From assembly GCA_009746045.1 (NCBI GenBank), contig RPFO01000041.1, forward strand, positions 5,255,920-5,319,919: 64,000 nt of DNA. The letters are read 5' to 3'. The position numbers and the translations under genes are program-made. This document shows, in pieces, positions 11,484-22,128 of the stretch (position 1 is the stretch's first letter; each line of letters begins with the position of its first letter). Under the pieces are notes generated by a model that was not told where the DNA came from, ran no database searches, and worked only from the letters and a program-made list of their open reading frames with translations. Source of the DNA: Mesostigma viride (taxonomy: Eukaryota > Streptophyta > Mesostigmatophyceae > Mesostigmatales > Mesostigmataceae).

Positions 11484-12198
11484 TGTAACAAGCAAAAATG
11501 ACTTTGTTGTTACATCCTTTGTTTTGTGAATGTTTGACTTTTATTCGAGGACTTTTGGATCAGTATTGGGAAAGTTATGAGGTTTCCAAGAAGGCGGTAC
11601 TTGAAACTTGTACTTTGTCAACCGACTGTTAGAAGCCCTTATTGGTCGTGGCCTGATCCACGTGGGGTTATAGTTTGTTGGTCGGTACTACCAAGTCTTA
11701 AATGTTCCTTTGGGACTTTGGTGCTTACTACAGATTCAGGATCTCATGTACAGATTCTGCCAGGCTGTTGGTGTTGTTGTTCTGTTTTGTGTGACTAGGA
11801 TGGATACGAGGATCTTGTTTAGAATTCCATGATTTTGATTGGTTCTCTTCAGGCTAAGGTTGAGGCATGCTCGACAAGCACGTCGATATCAAGGACGTGG
11901 GGTCGCCATTGTTGCTACGTTGGTTTTGATTCATCATGGTATAATAAAGCTTGTCTTTGTTGTCCATTCATAAGAGCCCCTTGGCTATAGACGTCCTTCA
12001 GTTCCACAGAGGTCGTCTATACACGAGCTTGTCTTTGTGTCTACAAGGGGTTGTGATTCCCTAAATCACGTGCTGTGGAATTTCCATCTCAACGTTGCTC
12101 GGATACTTGAAGTTCTGCAACTCAGGAAAGCAACCCAGGTAAAAGATCTTTCATATTTGGACTATGGATGATGCTGATGATCATTTTTAGTCGTTACA
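11484..12198 (+). repeat. 5' LTR of the plus-strand LTR element
   Basis: 715 bp with TG...CA ends, followed at once by the primer binding site. It is almost identical to 18749-19463; the differences noticed are one A/G and one G/A near its right end. Confidence 0.85.
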
Positions 12199-12213
12199 TT
12201 GGTATCGGGGATC
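12199..12213 (+). other. Primer binding site of the plus-strand LTR element
   Basis: TTGGTATCGGGGATC lies directly after the LTR. Its first seven bases equal the usual initiator-tRNA-Met complement and the rest is close. Confidence 0.65.
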
Positions 12214-12425
12214 TCTACTTTGGTGTTTCTCTTGAAGTTGTAACCTTCCGGGTAGTACAACGTTGATCAGATGTCTGTCATCCGAGAAGATTCATAGAGT
12301 TGCGGAAAACTTACGGTGATACAGAGAGAGACACATCCTTATGTGACTGTCTTACTCTTTAACACTGGAAGTCAGCCGTAACCGTTGTCTCTACTAGGCA
12401 GACGATCGCGACTTCATGTGGTAGT

Positions 12426-12683
12426 ATGAGTAGTTCGAAGACACAATCACCTTTACCCCCTATTAATCAAGGTGCAAGCGACCCGTCATCATCTCTTGAA
12501 CCCATTGCTAGGGAAGGTGCTGAGACAACTACTCATACTCCACGGCGTCAACTTAATTTCAATCGTACTTCTATGACTGAAGTGAGGCGGGTTACACAAT
12601 CACCTTCATCCCTACGGAACCAGGTGTGGGCAGTGGGCGACCTTCTTCTCCTTCACCTCTCCCTAGAAAAGGGTGTTGCATAA
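12426..12683 (+). CDS. Short frame at the gag position of the plus-strand LTR element
   Basis: This is an 85-codon frame with an ATG start, 228 bases after the left LTR, where gag normally begins. The protein is Ser/Thr/Pro-rich at its start and contains a basic RRQLNFNRT patch. It has no zinc knuckle and no match I know. It is probably the truncated N-terminus of a former Gag; whether it is translated cannot be told. Confidence 0.3.
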   Translation: MSSSKTQSPLPPINQGASDPSSSLEPIAREGAETTTHTPRRQLNFNRTSMTEVRRVTQSPSSLRNQVWAVGDLLLLHLSLEKGVA

Positions 12684-14789
12684 GCCATTATTAACGCACC
12701 ACTAAGTCACCGTCCCTTTCTTTAAACTCGTGCAATATTTCATTGACAAGCGTCCTTACTTACGGACTTTCGGCTGGCTGGCCGCATCGTGCTGAAGTCA
12801 GACCACCGCCCTGTCTGTCGTGGCTGCTGACGCCGCAGTCTCTGCCTAGCTCCAAACATCTTTATATATTAGCATTACGCAAGTGTTGCTACGTTTCGAG
12901 CAGGGCCATGCGGAGTGTTGGGCCAGTAGCTCAGCAGGTCCGGCTCCAGAATCCTGCTAGGAGCTGTCTTTTTTCCCTGCAGGCTCTGTTTTCGGCCAGG
13001 CCGACATGGCGCTACGGGTTATGGCTGAGCCGACGCACTGTTGCTGCCGACGGCACCTATCACCCGGTTTCCGGGTTGCGGCTGCACGCACGACCACCAC
13101 CGCGACCGCCTGACGACGTCGCCGTCTAAGGTTGTTTTTTTTTCCCGGTGCTGCTTTTCTTTGACGACATTTTTACGGTGTGGCTCAGGTTACACCTCGT
13201 GTCTTTTGAGGGTGGCTCCGGATGAGCGGACAGTAGGGATTCATGGCTGCCCTTTTTTACGCAAGGTTCCTTTTGCACTCACTTGACAATCTTTCAGGAT
13301 CCTTTTCTTCGGTGCATGGGCAGCCTACCCTTGCTGTTTAAGGACTGTGGCACGTCCTTAATTCACGCGTCGCCAAACATTTGTTTCAGTTGTGGGGGAA
13401 ACTCTTCCTTTTCTTGTTGAGCATCATGACAGTGGAGGCGTTCTAGGTTGAGCTTTGGTTCCTCCCACGTGTATGGTGGTTTGGTTTTGGTGGGGAGGAG
13501 AACAACGGCATTTGTGTTGTTCCCACTATCATCATGGTACTATGGGTAGGGCGAGCTCCCTAGGAGTTGTCCAGATTGGTGGCAGCTACGTCTGGTTACC
13601 CTGAGCAACTTTTTGCGGGGGAGTGGACATCCTGGATGTCTGCAATGTAATTTCCAGACGGCATCACACATGCCAGGGCAGAACAACAGCATTTACGGGG
13701 TTTCCACTATCATACTTGGACAGCTGTGTCTAGTTACCCTGAGAAAATTTCTGCGGGGGAGTGGATATCCCAGGTCTGCCAAAGGGTGCCAGATGCTATC
13801 ATGGAGGCATATGGCATGGTAGATGCCACCACATCAGGGGACATCGGGATACCTGCAGTGGGTTGTCCCCTAGAGGGTATCACACGTGCACCCATGAGTT
13901 GCCAGGTGTCTCTTGCATGGGTTGCCCACTTGCTAGACGGTGTCCTTTGACACATGTTCCCAGAGGGGGTGGACCACTTGCTTGACAACGTCCCTTTACA
14001 AGTGGGGTGTGGGTCACTTGCCAGTTGGGGCCCTTACCTGCGCCAGACCATTGTGACCACGCATTTACTTCTCCCAGGACATGATGGTTACCACTGCTTG
14101 TTGGCAGATGGTCCCTGTTGGGCCTAGGAGGTGCACTAGGACAGCAAGTATGGACACCAGGGCTGCTGTCATAGTTCTTATCTGTGAATATATCTGATAT
14201 AGTTCTCAGATCAGAATTTTTGACACTGGTCAAGGCGTTTTTAGGCCCATTTTTTCGACTTTTGGGCAATTCTGCTGGCTGTTGGACCACCTCAGGCCCT
14301 TGTGCTCCTCCGGCTTAGGAGTTCTGGCTACCTGGCACTTGGTAGTAGCCCTGTTCGAGTCTGCTATCTTAATAGGTTGGCAGTCTGTGGCTTGCCTACT
14401 AGGCAGTTTTTCTGAGTGCCATAGTGAAGAGTGCTGGCTCCTTCCTGCAGCCTGATTGACGTTTAGTCCGGGCAGTTGACAGCATGTGGTCCTTCTTCCA
14501 AGCAGCTTCTGGAGCCAGGCTCATTGGTGTCCGTCCCAGGCCTCCATAAAGCAGCTTAGTCACTTCCCCATAGCGTGATCGGCGCAAGCAGCTAGTCTTG
14601 GTTGTCCAGTCAGGCAACAGCTGTGTTGGATACCCACATGTGGGGGTGGTCCAACGCTGATTGGGCGTGGTGGCAGTAGCCTCTTGGGGGCTTGAGGCCA
14701 GTGGGGGATTGGAACATGTCTATGGCGGGCATGGTGCATGGAGGCTACGTTGGAGAGTACCCTGGTAGTGGACTAGTGCTGTTGGTGGC

Positions 14790-14890
14790 AACTGCAAGCA
14801 CTCATGGTGACGAGTGCCAGCACTCCTGGTGGCGACTACCAGCACTCATGGTGGGGCCTGAGAGCACTCGTGGTGGCGACTGCAAGCACT
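14790..14890. repeat. ~26-bp tandem repeat, about four copies
   Basis: Units vary around GGTGGCGACTGCAAGCACTC and ATGGTGGCGACT, with several point changes between copies. Confidence 0.6.
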
Positions 14891-16715
14891 GCATGGTGGC
14901 CGCTGGCGACTCTGGTGACTTGGGGACGCCCAAGTGACGAGTATCTGTAATGCTGGTGCCTGCTCCTGACGCAGTGCTGGGTCCTGCCTGCTGGTGGACA
15001 TCAAGCCAGCCTTGTGCAGATGAGTAACCTCCTACCCTTGCTTTGCCCTGCTATGGACTTATTCTTGCTTGCATGGTGCCAGGATGGCTTGTTGTCTTGA
15101 TAGTACACCATCCGCCCTTGAGCTGATTGCTTGCACAGCATGATGGTTGTATGAATGGGACTGCTTGCACGGGGGGTCTGGCATCATGTTTGCATGGGTA
15201 GGATGTCCTTGTGGTTGGATGATGGGCGGGATCAACGGAGCTACAACTGTGGGGCCGGCTGGAATCTTTGGCATGACAGTGATGACAATGGTGCCCACTC
15301 CGTTGACTCTTAATTGAGGAGTTGGACTACTTGGTGCTGGGCGGGGGCTCACATGAGCTTAGAGGTGTGGGTTAGTTGGGGGACCCATTCAGCCCTCTAC
15401 CACCCTTACAACCTGCCTCATGTGCATCAGTATCCGTGGTACACTGACATTAATACCATTTGGCAGTCTACGTGGTCCACGGACATGGATACTACTTTCC
15501 ATGCTTTGACTAGGGGGACATGGTTCAGTCTACTTGCTAGGGCCCTGCCAAGCTGAGGGTGTATCTGTTTGATGACTGATGGCCTCATCCAGCATACCCT
15601 TACGCTGCCCTACTTGTGCAACCTTGTCTTGGGCTCCTTCGATCCTAATGCCCACATTACCTTGCATGGTAGTGCCACCTGGATGGATGCGGGGAGTGAT
15701 TTGTTGCTGGGGCCCTGCCAAGCTTGGGCACATCAGTTGGCTGATTGGTGATTGCTTTCAGTCTGCTCTCAAGCTGCCTTGTATGCAACTCTGTCTTGGA
15801 TGCTGTAGTTCCCACCCCATCTTTAGTCATGAGGTGCATAGGACGTCTTAATAGAGCGACCCTGCAGGCCACCAGTGGTTTAGTGGGCTGAGAGACTTGC
15901 CTCCCCCACCCTTCTCTGGTTGGCTGGGCCTCTGTCTTCATGCGTATCCCATGGCGTTTGTTCCTGCTAGGTCATGCTGTCAATCTTGGGAAGCTGATAC
16001 CAGGATTATTACAGCTTATTCTACGCAGAGGGGTGGAATTATTAGGCATGCTGGTAGTCTCCAGTTTACCAGTTATGCTGAGGGGGATTTGTGTGGGGAG
16101 CAGGGCGTGCAGGGGATTGGGCTGCACCTAGCCCTTGCATGGGGGTAGCGTGTGCTACGATTTACAAGTTGGGGCATACCGTTCATAATGCTGGTGAGGC
16201 ATTACTGATCTTCTGCTATCCCTCTCAAGGCTGTGGATGGTTTTCCCAGGCATCTTATGGAGAAATAGTGTGCCTTGTGATTATCATAGGCCACTGGCTA
16301 TGGGTTTGAGTGTACTAGCTACTAAGGAGATGTGGCTTTACCTCACTCTCACTCCTTTGGTGCGACTGGAGGGGGGGAATTTTGTTCTGGTGGGGAGGAG
16401 ATCTGTGAGGATCATAGCGTGGATTCACCCTGGGATTTCAGTTCATCCTGTCGGGCTCACCTCATAGATCCCTGACTATGTGGTATCCTGGTTTCGCTGG
16501 CCATCGGTGGGCTATTTTGGCTGTGCTTTGTGGCACCTCCCCAACCTGCTGACGGGTACCCACTGGTGACAACCCTGTCCACGGCCTCTCTTCATCATGG
16601 GTGTACTTCTGAGATACCCTTGATCTTCCTGAGGCGACCCTGTTGGCGACGTCTTCCTGCTGGATTGCTCCTGCCTCTTGGTGACTGCACTTCCACCTGG
16701 GGCGCTGTTGACGTT

Positions 16716-16853
16716 TCCTCGTTCCAGTTTGCGTGGACTGACGGGTGTCAGCAGGCCTTGGACTTGCTGCAGCAGAAGCTCACGCCAGCCCCTGTGTTAG
16801 GATTGAGCATTCTTGGAATCCACCCAGCCTGCTATGACCTGTTGGTGATCTGA
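16716..16853 (+). pseudogene. Ty3/gypsy pol remnant at the RT-RNase H junction
   Basis: The frame reads FAWTDGCQQALDLLQQKLT followed by PAPVLG. This is the strongly conserved start of the gypsy RNase H region (F-x-W-T-x-x-C-x-x-A-F-x-x-L-K-x-x-L-x-x-A-P-V-L). Nothing recognisable of the reverse transcriptase remains upstream, and the catalytic part of RNase H downstream is lost. It shows the element descends from, or captured, a Ty3/gypsy pol, in contrast to the Copia host element. Confidence 0.6.
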
Positions 16854-17692
16854 GGGAGGTCCCCAGTTGGGATGGATTGGGGATTTATTATGGCTCGGTT
16901 ACCTGCCACTCTGTTGTGGTGATACAGCATCTGTCCCTGACTACCTCTTCCCTTGAGAAGGGCTGGAATCTTTGGGTGTGCTGTGGTGACTAGCTTTGAT
17001 GAGCCTTGGACCCTGGCAGCCCAGTTAGTTATGGGGGTTGGCTGTATAGAGGGTTAGCCTTGCTACATGACACTCTGCTTCCTGCCCTGATCAAGCAGTG
17101 AGAGTTGTCAGTATTTCGTGGCATGGATCCCTGTGGATGACCCGTTATCCCTGGGAATGTCAGGCTTGTCTTTCACCCGTGGACTCTAGCTGAGGGAGGG
17201 TGGTGTCCCAGAACATGGAGTGGCCTCGCCTTGTTTGGCTTAGGTGCCTTGATCCTGTTTACTCCTTCTTGGATTCATGTGGACTCATTGAATCCGACGG
17301 GGATCTGAGTTGAGTGGGATGGACTCTGGTGGGAGTTTGGTTGGACTAAGCTGAGATGACATCCAGATTTTGGTGACCAGTTTCTGAGGATGGTTGAGGG
17401 GATCTGAGCTTGGATGGCACATGGAGAGTGACTTCTGTGTTGTACCCTCGACATATGGAGTGGTTCACCTAGGGCTTGATTCCTGGTATGATTAAGACAC
17501 GTGGGTCATGTTCTGCATGCACGTCTTCGTGTACCAGACCAATAGTATATACCTGGAGGTTTCTACCTTGGTGCTGCTGAGTGGCCTATGTGGATCATAG
17601 GAACTGCACGGGCCCCTGTGACCACTATGAGACTTTGGCCAAGGCGTTGGCTGCACTCAACAGAGAGGAGGGGGAGGTGAGCTCTGAAGGCT

Positions 17693-18394
17693 ATGTGGAG
17701 GAGGTCCTATCTCAGCTGCACACAAGCCTGTATGAGAGTGGCTCCCCTTTTTGTGGCTCATCTGCTGCATAGGATGTATGCATTGTCACCAGGACCTGAG
17801 ATTGACATGAGGCCTGCTGAGGGGCCGGTCATGCTGGCAGCCTTACCTGAGGCCTTGAAGGAGGCATTTACTCAGTTGCAGCCAGTGAGTATGGGAGAGG
17901 CTTCCTACATGGAGCTGTTGGAGTTTTCAGTTCAGAAGGGTGACTTTGATTTGGTTCCTTCTTCCTCCAGCTCTGCCAGAAGGTGTTTTCCTTTGGAGAC
18001 TTCTAACCTCTTTTGCAATCCAGGGTTGCCCAAGTACACTGTGGAACTTAAGGTCCGTCAGACGCCACTAAGGGTGCTGGTGCCTCTGATAGGTGCTAAG
18101 TGGTCGGTGGTCAAGACCTTTCTGCAGTTCTGGTGGGCGTACAGATCATGGGTGAGCAGGCACAAGACGTCCTCTACTTGGGTGATGGACCCTGAGAGTC
18201 AGTCTGTGGTGCTCCTCTCCTATCCAGGGGCATGCCTTCGCTATGCTGCCCAGATGGTGGCAGGAGCTGCTGAGACTTGCGTGGTGTTGCAGGTCAGCAG
18301 GAACTGGCCAGAGTTGGCCCACATGGTGGAGCAGTTTCCCATGTGTGGACTCAAGGGCAAGGATGGCCTGAATGGGGATTGGTATAGCCTGTGA
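17693..18394 (+). CDS. Unrecognised frame in the plus-strand LTR element
   Basis: A 233-codon open frame ends about 350 bp before the polypurine tract. It begins without a convincing start (17693 is the longest choice; an ATG-started version begins at 17774). The composition is protein-like, with LAALPEALKEAFTQLQPV and a hydrophobic LVPLIGAKWSVVKTFLQFWW stretch, but I recognise no domain. It could be a captured host fragment or an extra retroelement frame. The proximity to the 3' LTR recalls the position of additional frames in some LTR elements. Confidence 0.3.
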   Translation: MWRRSYLSCTQACMRVAPLFVAHLLHRMYALSPGPEIDMRPAEGPVMLAALPEALKEAFTQLQPVSMGEASYMELLEFSVQKGDFDLVPSSSSSARRCFPLETSNLFCNPGLPKYTVELKVRQTPLRVLVPLIGAKWSVVKTFLQFWWAYRSWVSRHKTSSTWVMDPESQSVVLLSYPGACLRYAAQMVAGAAETCVVLQVSRNWPELAHMVEQFPMCGLKGKDGLNGDWYSL

Positions 18395-18736
18395 GGAACA
18401 GGGCTGAGAAGGAAAGGGGGCTTTGGATTGTGGTGTGAGGGGGGGATTCCAGGATGGATGATGGGGGGGCTCCATCCAGTTCTGATGTTCCAGTCCAGAG
18501 TTCCAGGTTCCAGAATGATGACGGGATGACTTCCAGTATTGCTGTGTTTATCTGGGCTTGTAGTGGATAAGGATGTGACTTGTCTTCTTAGCACCTGTGA
18601 CTAGATGTTTATGAGATAGGAGGCCCTGTTTCAGGGATGTAAAAACCCACTGCTTTTCCCAAGAGATGGTGGATTTCTGTTCAGTGTCACTCCTCCTTAA
18701 AGAGTAGTTGATTTTGGAACTGGTGGTTCCAGTCTT

Positions 18737-18748
18737 GAGGGGGAGATA
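18737..18748 (+). other. Polypurine tract of the plus-strand LTR element
   Basis: GAGGGGGAGATA is placed directly before the right LTR. Confidence 0.65.
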
Positions 18749-19463
18749 TGTAACAAGCAAAAATGACTTTGTTGTTACATCCTTTGTTTTGTGAATGTTT
18801 GACTTTTATTCGAGGACTTTTGGATCAGTATTGGGAAAGTTATGAGGTTTCCAAGAAGGCGGTACTTGAAACTTGTACTTTGTCAACCGACTGTTAGAAG
18901 CCCTTATTGGTCGTGGCCTGATCCACGTGGGGTTATAGTTTGTTGGTCGGTACTACCAAGTCTTAAATGTTCCTTTGGGACTTTGGTGCTTACTACAGAT
19001 TCAGGATCTCATGTACAGATTCTGCCAGGCTGTTGGTGTTGTTGTTCTGTTTTGTGTGACTAGGATGGATACGAGGATCTTGTTTAGAATTCCATGATTT
19101 TGATTGGTTCTCTTCAGGCTAAGGTTGAGGCATGCTCGACAAGCACGTCGATATCAAGGACGTGGGGTCGCCATTGTTGCTACGTTGGTTTTGATTCATC
19201 ATGGTATAATAAAGCTTGTCTTTGTTGTCCATTCATAAGAGCCCCTTGGCTATAGACGTCCTTCAGTTCCACAGAGGTCGTCTATACACGAGCTTGTCTT
19301 TGTGTCTGCAAGGGGTTGTGATTCCCTAAATCACGTGCTGTGGAATTTCCATCTCAACATTGCTCGGATACTTGAAGTTCTGCAACTCAGGAAAGCAACC
19401 CAGGTAAAAGATCTTTCATATTTGGACTATGGATGATGCTGATGATCATTTTTAGTCGTTACA
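18749..19463 (+). repeat. 3' LTR of the plus-strand LTR element
   Basis: 715-bp partner of 11484-12198, preceded by a polypurine tract and followed by the CCTGG target duplication. Confidence 0.85.
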
Positions 19464-19468
19464 CCTGG

Positions 19469-20002
19469 TATTATGTTTCTACAAGCTGGCCTGTTCAGGT
19501 GTTTGCCTGTTCAGACTTCCCTAGTTCCCCAGGGCAGGATCTAATTGTTGCCTATGTGTTTCATTTTGTCATTTGTTTGCTGTGGCAGTTTACCATCTGG
19601 CAAGTAGACGGGCGCCGTAAGACGGGCGCCAATAGACCCCTGTTGAGAGAATGACAGGCAAACTATTGTAATACGCCTTACTTTGTCAAGTGGTATTTTA
19701 ATTGTCATGGATTTATTGTACTTATATTGAATATGTACTGGGTTTTATGGGATTAGTATCTGGGATGTAACTCACCGCCAGAAGGTCATTGTACTGGAGG
19801 CTCTACCGAGGTGATGGGATTAATTCCTGGAGAAGACCTCATAATAGAATTAACCTGTATGTATTTAATTTTGTGTGTTTCTAATATCTGGTGGTACTCT
19901 GTAATGCCACTTCCATAGGTTTTTATCCATTTCTCATGAAATGGTTTTCCCTGTGGCAGATCTGTTTCTTTTCCAGTTCCTTAAAAGAAAGGGCTGGGGG
20001 AA
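19469..20002 (+). other. Non-coding tail of the Copia element, second part, ending in a candidate polypurine tract
   Basis: This continues the Copia tail beyond the second LTR insertion. No frame with recognisable content is present. The last 20 bases (19983-20002, AAAAGAAAGGG then CT then GGGGGAA) are purine-rich and abut a TGGCAT, the expected layout of a polypurine tract next to a 3' LTR. Confidence 0.4.
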
Positions 20003-20748
20003 TGGCATTGGCCATTAAAGACATCTGTTCAAGCTTCAAGCTGGAGTGAAGGACATTTCAAGCTACTTCAAGGGTCCCTGGCAGGGGATGTGATCCCTAA
20101 AGAAAAGAAGGGATTGGAGTTAACGTAAAGGATTTACGTTTATAGATGGATAGAGATTGTTACGCTCTTTCCAACGGCACCTTGAACGCCTCATTTGGTT
20201 AAGGGACGTAAAAGTTATGACGTTTCCTAGGCTGTGCCGACAGTACCCGCCGCGCCACTGTGGGCGCGTACGGACACAGGATGTACAAGTGTCACTCTGA
20301 TAGTCCGCAGGACGTTGACAGTGTACTTGTACAGGACTTGATGGTCAATTGATAGGTAGGCGTGCTGTAGCGCGCCAGGGCCTATGAGACAATTGATGCT
20401 GAGTAATGTACGGATAGGTCCACAAGACTAGCCGTATGGACAATTGATAGATCTGCGCGCCAAAGGCGTGCCAGAGTCTGTGTGATCAATCGATTGACAG
20501 TTCAGCTGTGACAGTACAGCTGAATACTTGGACGCGTCCCTAGCAAGCTATATGTGTGACTTGGTAGCTCTAGGACGCTAGCTCTTGCGTGCACGTTCTC
20601 TTGGCACTGCGACCTTGTCGCCTGTGCTGCGTGCAGTCTTGGAAGTGACGTGACTTACGTCTGTGTTCCATTATTCATAATAAAGGCAACATTCCTGCAA
20701 GAGCCATGGCGAACTTCGGCATTTCTCTCTCTCACGACTGGCATGCCA
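20003..20748 (+). repeat. Candidate 3' LTR of the Copia element
   Basis: The segment starts TGGCAT and ends ATGCCA, a perfect 6-bp terminal inverted repeat of the TG...CA kind. It is preceded by a purine-rich tract and contains an AATAAA near its right end. Its length (746 bp) is similar to the other LTRs here. The matching 5' LTR would lie upstream of the window, so this cannot be confirmed; the exact right end is the weakest point. Confidence 0.4.
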
Positions 20749-20942
20749 GCTGTTATATGGCCATGAGCCATCAGCTAGCAATCCAGAAATAGGATGAGAG
20801 CAGTTCTGAGTCGATGTTTTATATTTTGATGGTATTGAAACGATGAGTTACAGAATGCCACAATGAAACATAAGTTCATTACTATCAAACAGCGTGATGC
20901 CATGAATGCCACGCCTAATACCACAAGATGTGCTAATAACGT
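20749..20942. other. Unique non-coding DNA
   Basis: Flank of the Copia nest. I see no gene, repeat or hairpin of note here. Confidence 0.5.
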
Positions 20943-21505
20943 ATTAAGATCACTCAGCTCCCAAGAAGACCAGCATTTGATTGAATACAATTAAGTGTAG
21001 CCCTGCCACAAACGCAGCAGTGGCCTTAAGGTTTCTCAATCCGCACGCGGAAGCAAGAAGCCTCCAGGGTGGGAGGGAGGGGAAAGAAACAATTGCGGAT
21101 CATTGCCTGCCTAGCTACATGGCATGGCCCGCCGACACACAAGCTGACATCATCCTAAATTAATTAACACCGGCATGCGTCACACGCCGGCCTGAACAGT
21201 GCTGAAAACGCCACTACAAACAACGTGGCCACGCACCCCCAGGCTAGTGCGTTAACCGTACAGGTAGTTGTACAAGGTTCCAAAGACTGACAAACATAAA
21301 ACTCGCCCATCGACCCCTTGGGCCGGTCCGAATCCACTATACAATAATTAATCACGACTCACCAAAGAACCCAAATCAGCCAAAGATTCGTTAAGCAACC
21401 AGCCGACCCTACAGGTCCCCACCTAACCTCAGCTGGTGCAACCAAACACGAATCTTTGCAAGCAAGTCGTATAAAACCTACAATTAATTTTCTCGGACCG
21501 CTAAT
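20943..21505. repeat. Dispersed repeat, short copy
   Basis: It begins ATTAAGATCACTCAGCTCCC and ends CTCGGACCGCTAAT. The first ~120 bp and last ~420 bp match the longer copy at 23971-25370 at more than 95% by eye, but ~850 bp from the middle of the longer copy are missing. No frame of substance is conserved between the copies. Confidence 0.75.
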
Positions 21506-21522
21506 CTCGGACGGGACACCCC

Positions 21523-21548
21523 CGAATTTTTTGGCGCCAAAAAATTCG
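21523..21548. promoter_or_regulatory. Perfect 26-bp palindrome with an E2F-type core
   Basis: CGAATTTTTTGGC is followed at once by its reverse complement. The centre TTTTGGCGCCAAAA is the symmetric form of the E2F/DP site (TTTSGCGCSAAA). It lies 63 bp upstream of the ATG of a small open frame at 21611. No expression evidence is available; it could equally be a transposon end. Confidence 0.4.
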
Positions 21549-21610
21549 CGCCGGAACCGAAGGTCACAAATTTCACGTGCACGGTGCGCGCACCCCTTGC
21601 GGAAGTGGCC

Positions 21611-21772
21611 ATGGCGACTGCGTTCAGGCGAAACTACCACAATAGGGCAAGCGAAATGCAAAAATTTTACTCGAATCTAAAAGACGATGAGTTTATGATG
21701 TTAGTATGTGGCGGAAATCAGCTGGTTTACAATATCGCTGTTGTTTTTTTATGCCATCGGCATGGGGGGTAA
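21611..21772 (+). CDS. Possible first exon or small gene of unknown function
   Basis: A 53-codon frame starts with ATG, beginning MATAFRRNYHNRAS and containing KFYSNLKDDEFMML. It is hydrophilic and protein-like up to about residue 33. A GTATGTGG following TTA at about 21702 would make a reasonable splice donor, and a second protein-like stretch follows at 21940-22030. I recognise no family. The call rests only on composition, an ATG and the palindrome upstream. Confidence 0.25.
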   Translation: MATAFRRNYHNRASEMQKFYSNLKDDEFMMLVCGGNQLVYNIAVVFLCHRHGG

Positions 21773-21942
21773 TCTGAATTTTTTGGTCGCGCGGAATGAA
21801 ATAGAATTCATGATAGCGGCAGTAAAATCGCGGTTTTGGGGGTTGTTCTGACCGTGAAGCAGGCATTAATACCGGTAGCATCGAATTCTAAACCCAGCTG
21901 GTGGTTTTTGCCAGATTTTCGGCCATTATCGGTAAGTAATTG

Positions 21943-22128
21943 TTCAGACCTGCGCAGTGCGTGTCTGACCTGTCCATGGAAGAACGGCTGTTGTTGCGCG
22001 CCTGGGCGAGGGATTTACGAGGGCAAGGTACAGATGTGTCGCGAATGTTATCTGCTATCAGTGCTTTCTTCTATGAGCTCATCGTTCGAAGTTTTTTGCG
22101 TTCTTTTTGGGCAGTTTCCGCCAGCTAG
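21943..22128 (+). CDS. Possible coding exon of unknown function
   Basis: The frame reads DLSMEERLLLRAWARDLRGQ and continues TDVSRMLSAISAF, an amphipathic, charged stretch unlike the surrounding AT-rich DNA. TTGTTCAG just before it could be a 3' splice site and GGGCAAG/GTACAG inside it a donor. It may belong with the small frame at 21611, but I cannot connect the two in frame with confidence. Confidence 0.2.
   Translation, partial: FRPAQCVSDLSMEERLLLRAWARDLRGQGTDVSRMLSAISAFFYELIVRSFLRSFWAVSAS

Larger units (their letters stand above)
12684..17692 (+). other. Decayed interior of the plus-strand LTR element
   Basis: No intact gene is present. Visible content: two ~135-bp repeats around GCGGGGGAGTGGA at about 13600-13780, short repeats of CCACTTGC(T)TAGACGG type at 13920-14030, a ~26-bp tandem repeat at 14790-14890, and one Ty3/gypsy pol trace (see 16716-16853). 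The many small frames in this stretch look like chance. Confidence 0.5.
11484..19463 (+). mobile_element. Non-autonomous LTR retrotransposon with gypsy pol remnant, plus orientation
   Basis: LTRs of 715 bp at 11484-12198 and 18749-19463 start TGTAACAAGC and end GTCGTTACA, with two differences by eye. The target duplication is CCTGG (11479-11483 and 19464-19468). Directly after the left LTR comes TTGGTATCGGGGATC, an initiator-Met-like primer binding site, and directly before the right LTR comes GAGGGGGAGATA, a polypurine tract; both give plus orientation. The 6.5-kb interior holds a short gag-position frame, a decayed Ty3/gypsy pol trace and one unrecognised frame, but no complete enzyme. It is inserted in the non-coding tail of the Copia element. 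Confidence 0.88.
1..20748 (+). mobile_element. Old Copia-type LTR retrotransposon, split by three nested insertions; 5' end outside the window
   Basis: Four plus-strand pol pieces (1-1351, 1320-1609, 3093-3804, 10709-11182) follow one another as integrase C-terminus, retropepsin, Copia-like reverse transcriptase and RNase H. They are separated by three later insertions at 1610-3092, 3805-10708 and 11484-19463. Joining the flanks of each insertion through its target duplication continues the Copia sequence, so this is one broken element and not several. A purine-rich tract and a candidate 3' LTR follow at 19983-20748. The 5' LTR, gag and the start of integrase would lie upstream of the window. 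The coding parts carry at least three frame changes, so the copy is dead. Family placement rests on the reverse transcriptase and RNase H, which resemble Copia/Osser-type algal elements. Confidence 0.75.

Noticed and set aside
11440-11500. tRNA gene broken by the LTR insertion
   Set aside because: Only the T-arm fits; no anticodon arm, D-arm or acceptor stem can be paired after removing the insertion.
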